A DNA stretch of 37,934 nt from a bacterium BMS3Abin04 (GCA_002898175.1 BDSW01000257.1:1-37934), one strand, 5' to 3'. Shown: positions 26,263-35,795, numbered from the stretch's first letter. Notes: generated by a model not told the origin, from the sequence alone. Numbers and translations: made by a program.

Positions 26263-29225
26263 TGCAATTTAATCCAATGTTTTTAGAAAATAATGAAGTA
26301 GCGAATAATATTATGTTAGCCCAACCGGGAAAGCTTAAGAATAATAAGTATTTATTTAAAGATATTATTAAAGTCCTTATGAATAAGGGCAAAGTAGATA
26401 CTTCTGATGTAAAGAAAGCTGATATCGGTGGGGAAAAGAATACTGATAATATTAAATTAACGTTTGTAAAAGGGCAGTATCTTAATCTTAAAAACAAAGT
26501 TAAAGATAAATCCGATCTTCAAAACCTAGCGGCGTTTATTCCTCCTTCCATCATGGAAAAACTGGAAGCATTAGGTTTAGGGAAAAATGATGAAACCGGG
26601 ACAAAAGCTTTTAGTGTCGATTTATCATGGAATAAACTAAAATTAATGACAAGTAATGTTATTACTAAAAATGCCTTAAAGCAAAGCTTATCTCAAAATA
26701 AAGATCTCTTGTTAAGTTTGCAAAAAGGCAATGCGCAGATTAACATCGATATAAAACAAGAAAATACCGCCAACACATCAGCCGCTAAGTATAATGTGAA
26801 TATTACTCTAATAAATGATGCAAATAGTTTTATAGAGGAAATTAACGGGGAAGGGAATTCAGGGAAAGTAAAACTTCCTTTCCTACAAATAAAGAATGAT
26901 TCTAATACCGGTAATAAAATTATTGATATAAGCACGAAAGTTAATAACTCTTCTAAACATAGTGTGGGTGTAATAAATAAGGTTACGGAAACGGAAAACG
27001 AAAGTTTGAATGGAACCAGTATTAAAATAGAAGCAAATAAAGTATATAAAAATATCAGGCAAAATTTATCCTTTCAAATTTCACGCGGGAAAAACTTAAA
27101 ATTAGTTAAGACAAAAAGTAAAAGTAAATCTTTGGAGAATACTAATCCGAATGAAAACACAAAGAATGCAATACAAAGCAAAATTAAACTGTCCTTATTC
27201 TCATATTCAGATGCAAATAAAAATGCAAATAAGGGTGAGATTAAGCAGCAAATAGTTGTCGATTCCCGAAACGGGAATAGGAAAGCAGAACTAGTTCAAA
27301 TTAATAAACAAAAGCAGAGCGGAGAGAATTTATTTAATAATAAAGAACTGAAAAATATAGTATTCAAAAGAGAAATCACCTCGAATTTACTAAAAACTTC
27401 CAACGCTTTAAGATCTGAAAGTATAAATGATAAAAATAAAACAGCAACCGCCAATACTTCAAATAAAGTTGTAACAGAACATACTGTTAAACAAAAAGGT
27501 GTTGTTCAACAATCGGTTAATAAGGATATAGCTGCTACTTCCATGAATAATGAAAGCTCAAATTTAGACAAAATACAAATTACAAATAATCGAGTCAATA
27601 ATACTATAATCAATAAGATAGCAGTAAAGGTTACAACCGGTGTGGGGGAGAACAACACTATTAAACAGAAAAGTTTTACTCAAAAACCGGTTGATAAAAA
27701 TGAGGCGAAAGTTATTATTAAGAATGAAAGTTTAAATATTAGTAAAGGGAAAAACAATACAGATTATTTGAATAATAAATCAATTAAATCGAATGATGGA
27801 GCAAAGAATTCTAAGAGTATAGAAGTACCGGCTAAAGGCATACAAAATAATAATAAGATAAGTTCCGGGAAAGAACATCATCCGGTGGAAGAGCTTAAAA
27901 ACAATAATATTGAGATAAAAAGTAGAGCTGTAGAGAAAGATTCTAAAACAGTTAAATTAAATAATAAAGATGCTAAGCAAAAGGTACTTCATAATACAGA
28001 ATTATCAGACGCGAGCAAAAAAGATAATGTTAAATATTCCGGCAAAACTATTGCGGATAAACTTACAAAGCCACAGTTGCGAAGTAATGCTATTCCGGAT
28101 AATAAAATCAATCATTTAAAAAGTTTTAATATAGAAGAAAACAACGGGTTAAAGGCTTCTGAAACTGAATATAAAGAAACCGGTTCGGGTAGTGATAAAA
28201 CATTGCGTATTAGTCATGATTCCGAAACAAAACAAGATCAATCGAATAAAGCAAAAATAGTTGATAAAACAAAAGAGACCGTTACTGTAAAGGGGAAGAG
28301 CATCAATCATAATTCAATGAAGAGTGACGAAAAAAAGGTAGTTCTTGATTCAGAGTCAAAAGCAATAAATGTTGGACCCGGTGATGAGAAAAAAGAATTA
28401 GTTCGTAAAGAAGTCAAAGTAGATTTAACAAAATATAGTAATGCAGCTGAAGGCGGCAAAAAGGAGTATGTTAAGACTTCTCAAAGCATTAAACCGGATG
28501 ACCAAAAAAATGAAAAGGCAATTTTGAATACGGTTAAGCATGCTGATGGAAAGCAAGCTGAAGTTAATAAAAATGCCAAACCTGCCGGACTCTCCTCCGT
28601 AAAAGGTGAAAAGCAATCTTCGGACGATGGACAAAATTCCAGATCGAATGAAAACTTAGACAAACATAGTAGCGAAAAAAATATTGAACCAAGTTTAGGA
28701 GAAAAACATGTCTCAAACAAACACTCCAAATTTGATGATGTAATTGAAGGGTTAAATAATACCATTAACCACAAAGCTGAAAGCGCTTCTAAGGAAGTAA
28801 ATCTTAAACAAACAACCGAACATCTGCTTAAACAACAGGATGTAGTAAAAGAAATTTCTAAGTTCATTCAAAAAAATGATAAAAGTTCAATATCGTTTGA
28901 TTTAGAACCAAGACATTTAGGCAAATTAAAAATTACTCTTGATTTACACGATGCTGTTGTAAAAGCACATATACAAGTAGAAAATTCAGCAGCAAAACAA
29001 TTAATAGAGAATAATCTGAATGAATTGCTCTCTAATTTAAGCAGAAGCGGAGTGCCGATGGGAAGTGTAAATATTTCTTTAAATGATGCTAAAGAGAGAC
29101 AAACAAAGAAAGAACAGGAAAAACACAAAATTAATTCAGTTAACTCAAGCGGCGGCGGCAGTGAACAGGAATCAGCGAAAGCTTCAAAAATGATGGGTTA
29201 CAACACTTACGAATATTTAATTTAG
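26262..29225 (+). CDS. fliK: Flagellar hook-length control protein FliK, unusually long (987 aa)
   Basis: C-terminal Flg_hook-like SISFDLEPRHLGKLKITLDLHDAVVKAHIQVENSAAKQLIENNLNELLSNLSRSGV; long N/K/S-rich central region; located before flgD. Confidence 0.88.
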   Translation: MQFNPMFLENNEVANNIMLAQPGKLKNNKYLFKDIIKVLMNKGKVDTSDVKKADIGGEKNTDNIKLTFVKGQYLNLKNKVKDKSDLQNLAAFIPPSIMEKLEALGLGKNDETGTKAFSVDLSWNKLKLMTSNVITKNALKQSLSQNKDLLLSLQKGNAQINIDIKQENTANTSAAKYNVNITLINDANSFIEEINGEGNSGKVKLPFLQIKNDSNTGNKIIDISTKVNNSSKHSVGVINKVTETENESLNGTSIKIEANKVYKNIRQNLSFQISRGKNLKLVKTKSKSKSLENTNPNENTKNAIQSKIKLSLFSYSDANKNANKGEIKQQIVVDSRNGNRKAELVQINKQKQSGENLFNNKELKNIVFKREITSNLLKTSNALRSESINDKNKTATANTSNKVVTEHTVKQKGVVQQSVNKDIAATSMNNESSNLDKIQITNNRVNNTIINKIAVKVTTGVGENNTIKQKSFTQKPVDKNEAKVIIKNESLNISKGKNNTDYLNNKSIKSNDGAKNSKSIEVPAKGIQNNNKISSGKEHHPVEELKNNNIEIKSRAVEKDSKTVKLNNKDAKQKVLHNTELSDASKKDNVKYSGKTIADKLTKPQLRSNAIPDNKINHLKSFNIEENNGLKASETEYKETGSGSDKTLRISHDSETKQDQSNKAKIVDKTKETVTVKGKSINHNSMKSDEKKVVLDSESKAINVGPGDEKKELVRKEVKVDLTKYSNAAEGGKKEYVKTSQSIKPDDQKNEKAILNTVKHADGKQAEVNKNAKPAGLSSVKGEKQSSDDGQNSRSNENLDKHSSEKNIEPSLGEKHVSNKHSKFDDVIEGLNNTINHKAESASKEVNLKQTTEHLLKQQDVVKEISKFIQKNDKSSISFDLEPRHLGKLKITLDLHDAVVKAHIQVENSAAKQLIENNLNELLSNLSRSGVPMGSVNISLNDAKERQTKKEQEKHKINSVNSSGGGSEQESAKASKMMGYNTYEYLI

Positions 29226-29234
29226 GAGTATAAA

Positions 29235-29930
29235 ATGGTAAATGATATTTCATCTTTAATCAATCAATCAACAAATTTTAATACGGGCGCTGCTCAAGGT
29301 AAATCTTCTTTAGGTAAGGATGATTTTTTTAAACTTATGATGGCACAGCTAAAAAATCAAAGCCCTTTAGATCCGACAGACAGCAGTAAATATGCAGCCG
29401 AGCTGGCACAGTTCAGTTCACTTGAGCAATTGCAGAATATGAATGATTCCCTTACTCAAAATATCAATGCAAACTATATGCTTACTCAATCTGTTAATAA
29501 TACACTTACAGCAGCTTTAATCGGGAAATCTGCAAAACTCAATAGCAGTCAAATAAAATATGACGGTCAGAGTGAAGGAGATTTTACATATAAGTTACCG
29601 TCTCAGGCAAACACGGTTACGGTAAAAATATTAGATCAAAACGGGAAAGTTGTAAAATCTTACGAAAATGTTCCAATGACAGCCGGTGAGCATAAACTTT
29701 CTTGGGATTTTACCGATAATGCAGGTGACGAAGTGGCTAATGGTGATTACACAGTGAAAGTTGAAGCAACTACACCGGACGGTGATCCGATGACGACGGA
29801 TATTTATTCAACAGGCGTAATACAAGCAGTCAGATTCACAGAGTCGGGAACATCGATCGTTGTAAATGGATCTGAATATTCGTTAAGTGATGTTTTTGAA
29901 ATATTAGAAACAAATGATAGTTCAAGTTAA
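29235..29930 (+). CDS. flgD: Flagellar hook capping protein FlgD
   Basis: LGKDDFFKLMMAQLKNQSPLDPTDSSKYAAELAQFSSLEQLQNM; GEHKLSWDFTDNAGDEVANGDYTVKVEA. Confidence 0.95.
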   Translation: MVNDISSLINQSTNFNTGAAQGKSSLGKDDFFKLMMAQLKNQSPLDPTDSSKYAAELAQFSSLEQLQNMNDSLTQNINANYMLTQSVNNTLTAALIGKSAKLNSSQIKYDGQSEGDFTYKLPSQANTVTVKILDQNGKVVKSYENVPMTAGEHKLSWDFTDNAGDEVANGDYTVKVEATTPDGDPMTTDIYSTGVIQAVRFTESGTSIVVNGSEYSLSDVFEILETNDSSS

Positions 29931-29950
29931 AATAAATATAGGTTAGTAAA

Positions 29951-30331
29951 ATGGCTGATGTTATTAACGGTGTAAAAGTTCCCTTTGTTCCAATAATTCC
30001 GGGACAAGGAAGTGTACACAAAAATACTCAACTTAAAAGTAAAAGCTTTAATGAAATATTTAGTGCCGAAATTGAAAAAGTTAAATTTTCAAATCACGCA
30101 TCTAAAAGACTGGAAGCAAGAAATATTCAACTAACCGAAAATGATTTGAGCAAATTACAAGAGGCGGTTTCAAAAGCGGAAAGCAAAGGAGCAAAAGATT
30201 CTTTGGTAATGATGAATGATACGGCTTTCATTATCAACATTCCAAATAAAACTGTTGTTACTGCAATGGATATAAAAAATAGTAAAGAAAATGTTTTTAC
30301 AAATATAGATAGTGTTGTTTTTGCCGAATAA
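29951..30331 (+). CDS. Flagellar operon protein of TIGR02530 type
   Basis: FSNHASKRLEARNIQLTENDLSKLQEAVSKAESKGAKDSLVMMNDTAFIINIPNKTVVTAMD. Confidence 0.85.
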   Translation: MADVINGVKVPFVPIIPGQGSVHKNTQLKSKSFNEIFSAEIEKVKFSNHASKRLEARNIQLTENDLSKLQEAVSKAESKGAKDSLVMMNDTAFIINIPNKTVVTAMDIKNSKENVFTNIDSVVFAE

Positions 30332-30350
30332 AAAATATTAATTAAATAAC

Positions 30351-30375
30351 GGGGCGGGACCTTCAAGGACGCCCC
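30351..30375 (+). other. GC-rich hairpin 1 in flgE 5' region
   Basis: GGGGCG (30351-30356) pairs with CGCCCC (30370-30375), 13-nt loop. Confidence 0.6.
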
Positions 30376-30377
30376 AA

Positions 30378-30405
30378 GATTCAACTGACTGACAGAAGTT
30401 GAATC
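30378..30405 (+). other. Hairpin 2 in flgE 5' region
   Basis: GATTCAACT (30378-30386) pairs with AGTTGAATC (30397-30405), 10-nt loop. Confidence 0.65.
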
Positions 30406-30434
30406 ATGAAATAAACAAAACTTAGGAGGTCGTT

Positions 30435-32087
30435 ATGTCACTTATTAATTCCCTATTCGCCGGTGTGTCCGGTATAAGAAACCATCAAGCTATGTTAGAT
30501 GTCATTGGTAATAACATTGCTAATGTAAATTCTATTGGCTACAAGGGTTCACGTGTAACTTTCAGTGATACGTTTAACCAGTTTGTAAGATATGGAACAA
30601 ATCCTACCAGTACATCGGGCGGTACAAATACATTCCAAATAGGACTTGGTATGAAATTAAATTCTGTAGACAGGAATTGGAATCAAGGAACATTTGAAAG
30701 AACCGGAATTGTAACAGATCTTGCACTGCAAGGAGATGGGTTGTTTGTGCTTGAAAGAAACGGAGAAAAGTTCTATTCCAGAGCAGGAGCTTTTATATTT
30801 GATGCGAGCGGAAAACTTGTTAATCCGCAGAACGGTGCTATTGTACAAGGAAAAGTAGCTACCGATGAAGGGGCAATTCCACCCGGAAATAATTTACAAG
30901 ATATAATAATCGATACAAATTTAAGATTACCCGCTGTTGCTACTACTAAAATCGGATGGGGAGGAAATTTAGACAGTACGGCTCCTATTACTAGATCTGA
31001 AAATTATGAACAAACCGGAAGTGTCAATAAGAGTGTGGCACCGGGTGATAATGCAACTGAGTCCAATACGGTATACGATGAAATGGGAAACACATACAAA
31101 TTTAATGTTACTTATGAAAAAACCGCAATAGCCGATACTTATAATCTTACATATGAATTAACTGATATGGATGGAAACCCAACTAGTCCTGCAATAGGTC
31201 CAACTACTGTGTCAGCCGTTTTCGACGGTTCGGATCCGGAGGGTAAAATGCTGTCGCTGGATGGAAATAATCCGCCGCAAAAAATTACTATCTCTGAACC
31301 AACATTAGGAATTAACTTCGATTTTGATGCTTCTTCCGTTACGGAAAAGACAACAAATACCTTAAGTTCCGCTGTGGACGGAAATAGAGAAGCTACGATT
31401 ATTAAAGGAACCGTTTCGGTTTTTGATTCATTGGGAAATGCACATACTTTAACAATGACTTATACAAAACTGGATAATAATAGTTGGAGCTGGAAAGCTG
31501 ATGTGCCGGCTGCAAGTGGTAATTTAACCGGGAATTCGGGTAGCTTAGCATTTAACCCCGACGGTTCTCTTTCAACTGTTTCTCCTAATCCTCCGGTTGT
31601 TGTGTTTAAACCCGAAGGTGGTGCAAGTCAAACGAATATCCAAATAGATTTTGGTTCAAAGTTTGACGGTATTACGCAGACTTCTGCCGATTCGGTTATT
31701 TCTGCATTTAATCAAAACGGTTCATCTGCAGCTTCATTATCAAATGTCAGTATTGATCAATTGGGTTATATTGTTGGCGTTTTCACAAACGGGCAATCTA
31801 AAAAGCTTGCTCAGATTCTAGTTGCAAATTTCCCTAATAGAAATGGGTTGGTGAGTGTTGGCGAAAACATGTTTACAATTTCTGCTAATACCGGCGATCC
31901 GCTTATTGGAGAACCCGGAGAAGGATCGAATACAACAATACAATCCGGGGCACTTGAGCAATCTAATGTAGATTTATCGGAGGAATTTACCAGAATGATT
32001 GTTTCACAAAGAGGATTTCAGGCAAACGCAAGAGTAATAACCGTTTCCGATACTCTTCTTCAAGAAATAACCAGTTTGGTCAGATAG
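30435..32087 (+). CDS. flgE: Flagellar hook protein FlgE
   Basis: MLDVIGNNIANVNSIGYKGSRVTFSDTF; LSEEFTRMIVSQRGFQANARVITVSDTLLQEITSLVR; strong RBS AGGAGG upstream. Confidence 0.96.
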   Translation: MSLINSLFAGVSGIRNHQAMLDVIGNNIANVNSIGYKGSRVTFSDTFNQFVRYGTNPTSTSGGTNTFQIGLGMKLNSVDRNWNQGTFERTGIVTDLALQGDGLFVLERNGEKFYSRAGAFIFDASGKLVNPQNGAIVQGKVATDEGAIPPGNNLQDIIIDTNLRLPAVATTKIGWGGNLDSTAPITRSENYEQTGSVNKSVAPGDNATESNTVYDEMGNTYKFNVTYEKTAIADTYNLTYELTDMDGNPTSPAIGPTTVSAVFDGSDPEGKMLSLDGNNPPQKITISEPTLGINFDFDASSVTEKTTNTLSSAVDGNREATIIKGTVSVFDSLGNAHTLTMTYTKLDNNSWSWKADVPAASGNLTGNSGSLAFNPDGSLSTVSPNPPVVVFKPEGGASQTNIQIDFGSKFDGITQTSADSVISAFNQNGSSAASLSNVSIDQLGYIVGVFTNGQSKKLAQILVANFPNRNGLVSVGENMFTISANTGDPLIGEPGEGSNTTIQSGALEQSNVDLSEEFTRMIVSQRGFQANARVITVSDTLLQEITSLVR

Positions 32088-32162
32088 TTTAGTAATCCAT
32101 AAACCCGAGGGCTCTACAGAGATGTGGGCCCTCCCTCCCATAAAATTTTTAGGATTACTAAA
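32088..32162 (+). terminator. Nested inverted repeat directly after flgE (possible terminator or 3' stabiliser)
   Basis: Outer TTTAGTAATCC (32088-32098)/GGATTACTAAA (32152-32162); inner GAGGGCTC (32107-32114)/GGGCCCTC (32126-32133, one G-U). Confidence 0.5.
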
Positions 32163-32353
32163 TTTAAATAAGATCTGAGGTTATAAATCTTTTGGTTTTT
32201 AATCTTAACCAAAATTGCATATTACGTAACAGTACATTTATTTTACTCTCCGCTATATATTATTCAACTGCACAATATTAACCAATGGAAAACCTATCCT
32301 CCGAAAAAAGTCCGTATTTTAACTCTTTTTCAAACAAAATAAACAAATAAAAA

Positions 32354-32369
32354 TGGCATGCCTCTTGAA
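32354..32369 (+). promoter_or_regulatory. Candidate sigma54 -24/-12 element upstream of fliL
   Basis: TGGCATGCCTCTTGAA; 33 bp before the fliL ATG, AGGA RBS between. Confidence 0.55.
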
Positions 32370-32402
32370 GTGTTGTTTGGGAAACAAACATAGGATTAAA
32401 AA

Positions 32403-32939
32403 ATGGCTGATGAAAAAGAAGAAAAAAAAGAAGTAACAGAAAAGAAAAAGGGGATAAACAAAAAAGTATTTATTGTTGGATTACCTCTTTTTATTGTTCA
32501 GCTGGTTATTGTTTATTTCGTTACTGTAAATTTTCTTGTTAAACCTGCAACAGTCAGCAATGGCAAAGAAAAGGTTGGAACCGAGCAATCAGAGTCAGCA
32601 AAAAAAGAATCTTCCGGCGAATCTGAAGATAACGGGCAATCGTTCATTTTTCCTATTAAAGATTTAATAATCAACCCGGCAAGAACCGGCGGGAAAAGAC
32701 TTCTACTCTTATCTGTAGGATTTGATGTTAACAGCGAAGAAGCTAAGAAAACTTTAGAAGAAAAAGAGATAGCCTTAAGGGATATGATTATATCAACATT
32801 ATCAAGAAAAACTCTGAGTGAGCTTAGCGGTCCGGCACAAAAGGATTCGCTAAAGGCAGAACTCTCGGCTCGTTTGAAAAAGATTGTTCCCAAGTTAAAA
32901 GTAAAACACGTTTATTTCAGTAAATATGTGATCAACTAA
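32403..32939 (+). CDS. fliL: Flagellar basal body-associated protein FliL
   Basis: Single N-terminal TM, FPIKDLIINPARTGGKRLLLLSVGFDV, precedes fliM. Confidence 0.88.
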   Translation: MADEKEEKKEVTEKKKGINKKVFIVGLPLFIVQLVIVYFVTVNFLVKPATVSNGKEKVGTEQSESAKKESSGESEDNGQSFIFPIKDLIINPARTGGKRLLLLSVGFDVNSEEAKKTLEEKEIALRDMIISTLSRKTLSELSGPAQKDSLKAELSARLKKIVPKLKVKHVYFSKYVIN

Positions 32940-32940
32940 A

Positions 32941-33933
32941 ATGGCAGAAGTATTATCACAAAACGAGATTGATCAGCTGTTAAACAATATGGGTTCTTCC
33001 GAACAGGGAGAAAGTAAGGGAAATATCCAAATACCTTCTTCTAATCCTGAGGTTATTCCATTTGATTTTAGATTACCGAATAGAATATCTAAAAATCAAC
33101 TTCGAACGATTAGGAATATTAATGAAAACTTTTCCGAACTTTTCAGTTCCTATTTATTATTGAAACTTCAATCAATTATTAATATAAACGTCGTTTCAGT
33201 TGACCAAATATATTATTCCGAATATGTACTTTCGGTTTCTAATCCTGCATGCCTGTTTACTTTTGACGTAAAAAAAACAGATATTAAAGGGATTTTAGAA
33301 TTTAGTAACGAGTTTGCATTTACACTGATCGATAGATTATTAGGCGGTAATGGTGCGGGAACGAAAAGTTCAAACATAATTACAACAATTGAACAGAAAG
33401 TACTGGGTGGTGTGGTTGAGAAAATAATGCTTGATCTTCGTAAAGCTTGGCAAATAGTCGGTGATTTTGAATTTGTTTATGACAAATTTGAACCTGATGT
33501 TGATTTTGCTCAGATAACTTCTCAAAGTGAAAGTGTTTTACTAGTTACCTTTGAAATAACAATAGGTGACCAGTCATACTTAATGAATTTATGTTTTGCT
33601 ACTTATGCATTTGATGCAATATTATCTCAAATGGCTAATCAGAGTTTATCTTCTATTCGTCCGGTAAAATATAACGGTACAACTTCTAAAAATATTTTAG
33701 GTGAAAATATTGTTTACACCGAAATAAAAGTGGAAGTGGAATTTGCCCGTTCAACGATATTGTTTAATCAACTAATGCAATTAGAAGTTGGTGATGTAAT
33801 TAGCACAAATAAAAAGTTAGGGGAAGAGGTGCTGATAAAAATAGGTGATAAGAAATTATTTTACGGAATACCTGGAAAACTAAACGGACATAAATCAGTT
33901 AAAATTACAAAAAGTGTACATCAAGAGGAGTAA
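32941..33933 (+). CDS. fliM: Flagellar motor switch protein FliM
   Basis: N-terminal EVLSQNEIDQLLNNM; FDFRLPNRISKNQLRTIRNINENFS; LLGGNG. Confidence 0.96.
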   Translation: MAEVLSQNEIDQLLNNMGSSEQGESKGNIQIPSSNPEVIPFDFRLPNRISKNQLRTIRNINENFSELFSSYLLLKLQSIININVVSVDQIYYSEYVLSVSNPACLFTFDVKKTDIKGILEFSNEFAFTLIDRLLGGNGAGTKSSNIITTIEQKVLGGVVEKIMLDLRKAWQIVGDFEFVYDKFEPDVDFAQITSQSESVLLVTFEITIGDQSYLMNLCFATYAFDAILSQMANQSLSSIRPVKYNGTTSKNILGENIVYTEIKVEVEFARSTILFNQLMQLEVGDVISTNKKLGEEVLIKIGDKKLFYGIPGKLNGHKSVKITKSVHQEE

Positions 33934-33939
33934 GATATA

Positions 33940-34419
33940 ATGACTGAAGAAAATTTACCTAATCAAGACGAACTCAAAAAGGAAATACAACCGGAAAGGA
34001 CGGTTGAAAGCACAAACGAATCTGCAGTTGATAATAAAGAAAAGACAACAACTGATACTGCAGTGGATTATCAGGAAACACCGGAACAAACTGAAGTTAA
34101 AACACAAGTTGCCGAATTTCCCGAATTTGACGAATCTACAAAACATGGTTTTACCGATAACGAGAAAATGGAGTTTCTTAAAGATCTTGAGTTAAATGTT
34201 TATATAGAACTTGGTCGTACTAAAATGCAGATTAAAGATATCCTCGAATTAGAAAGAGGTTACGTTGTTGAACTTGAAAAACTTGCAAGTGAACCGGTAG
34301 ACATTTTTGTGAATAATAAAAAGATTGCAGAAGGTGAGGTTGTTGTAATCGATAAGCATTTCGGTATTAGAATTACAAACCTCATTGAAGCTTCTGAAAG
34401 GCTTCAGGGATTGAAGTAA
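33940..34419 (+). CDS. fliN: Flagellar motor switch protein FliN
   Basis: LNVYIELGRTKMQIKDILELERGYVVELEKLASEPVDIFVNNKKIAEGEVVVIDKHFGIRIT. Confidence 0.95.
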   Translation: MTEENLPNQDELKKEIQPERTVESTNESAVDNKEKTTTDTAVDYQETPEQTEVKTQVAEFPEFDESTKHGFTDNEKMEFLKDLELNVYIELGRTKMQIKDILELERGYVVELEKLASEPVDIFVNNKKIAEGEVVVIDKHFGIRITNLIEASERLQGLK

Positions 34420-34763
34420 TGAATTATTGGGATATAGTAAAAGTATTAGTAATTCTACTTATTATGCTTGGGGTAATGTATTTATTACTTTTCCTGGTAA
34501 AGAAATATCTATATTCTTTTGATAAGAAAGGTTCAAATACATTAAAAATCAATGTTCTATCTACACAAACAATCCTACCTAAAAAATATGTTTCGGTTAT
34601 TGAATTTCATGATCAACTATATCTTGTTGGTATTTCCGATCAATCAATTAATTTGCTTGATAAATTAGACCAATTTATTGATGATCCAAATCCGGACCAA
34701 GATGTAAATGCGGAGAAGCCGAATTTTCTGAAGCTTCTTAAAAAGAACATGGGTCTAAGATGA
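34419..34763 (+). CDS. fliO: Flagellar biosynthetic protein FliO
   Basis: N-terminal TM, LSTQTILPKKYVSVIEFHDQLYLVGISDQSINLLDKL; between fliN and fliP. Confidence 0.85.
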   Translation: MNYWDIVKVLVILLIMLGVMYLLLFLVKKYLYSFDKKGSNTLKINVLSTQTILPKKYVSVIEFHDQLYLVGISDQSINLLDKLDQFIDDPNPDQDVNAEKPNFLKLLKKNMGLR

Positions 34764-35524
34764 AAAAAAATATAGTCGTTTTAGCGCTTTTGGTTCTTTT
34801 GCTAACTTCACCAAGTACCAGCTTAGCACAAAAAAAAACCGGCACTATAGCGCTGCCTAAGATTGGCGTAAGTATAGGAACATCCGACAAACCGGAAGAT
34901 TTATCGGTAACATTACAGCTTTTGCTCTTAATGACAATTTTGTCTTTAGCTCCCTCTATACTTATTATGACAACTTCTTACTTGAGAATTATAATTGTAT
35001 TTCAATTTTTAAAAACCTCGCTCGGTACAATGCAAATGCCGCCAAATCAGTTGCTTGCGGGTATTGCTTTATTCCTTACGTTTTTTATTATGGCTCCTAC
35101 TTGGAACCAGGTAAATGATCAGGCGTTACAGCCGTACCTTAATCATGAGATAAGTATAGACTCGGCATATACACAGGGTGTAAAACCGATTAGAAAATTT
35201 ATGTTGCATAATGTGAGGAATGAGGACTTGGAATTATTTGTGAGTATGTCAAGTATTAATAGACCAAATTCACCTACGGATTTACCAATGCAGGTATTAA
35301 TTCCAGCTTTTGTTTTAAGTGAATTGAGAGCAGGTTTTGTAATTGGTTTCTTTCTATTTATTCCTTTTGTAATGGTCGATATGATAGTTTCAAGTATTTT
35401 AATGTCAATGGGTATGATGATGTTGCCTCCGATGCTGATATCATTACCATTTAAAATACTACTTTTTGTACTTGTTGACGGGTGGAATTTAATTGTTGGA
35501 TCTCTAGTTAGGAGTTTTGCATAA
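34760..35524 (+). CDS. fliP: Flagellar biosynthetic protein FliP
   Basis: LLLMTILSLAPSILIMTTSYLRIIIVFQFLKTSLGTMQMPPNQLLAGIALFLTFF. Confidence 0.97.
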   Translation: MKKNIVVLALLVLLLTSPSTSLAQKKTGTIALPKIGVSIGTSDKPEDLSVTLQLLLLMTILSLAPSILIMTTSYLRIIIVFQFLKTSLGTMQMPPNQLLAGIALFLTFFIMAPTWNQVNDQALQPYLNHEISIDSAYTQGVKPIRKFMLHNVRNEDLELFVSMSSINRPNSPTDLPMQVLIPAFVLSELRAGFVIGFFLFIPFVMVDMIVSSILMSMGMMMLPPMLISLPFKILLFVLVDGWNLIVGSLVRSFA

Positions 35525-35795
35525 AATGAGTCTTGATTTAGTTATCTCGATATTGTCTGAAGCATTTTATATTGTACTTTTAATACTGTTGCCGGTTTTG
35601 GGTGCGGGATTAATTGTAGGGGTTGTTATTTCAATTTTTCAAGCAGCAACTTCTATACAAGAAGCAACCTTAACATTTGTGCCTAAAATTATTATTACAG
35701 CGGTAGCTATAATTGTTGCATTACCGTTTATGGCTGATAAACTAATCGGATTCACACATAAAATATTTAATCTAATAACTACAGTGCTCAAATGA
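35517..35795 (+). CDS. fliQ: Flagellar biosynthetic protein FliQ
   Basis: GVVISIFQAATSIQEATLTFVPKI. Confidence 0.96.
   Translation: MHKMSLDLVISILSEAFYIVLLILLPVLGAGLIVGVVISIFQAATSIQEATLTFVPKIIITAVAIIVALPFMADKLIGFTHKIFNLITTVLK

Noticed and set aside
26693-29128. Antisense ORFs opposite fliK
   Set aside because: Ser/Phe/Leu-rich shadows expected opposite a Lys/Asn/Ser-rich coding sequence.
32190-32214. TTTTGGTT/AACCAAAA inverted repeat as a rho-independent terminator
   Set aside because: Stem is AT-rich and no T-run follows; kept only as part of the gap description.
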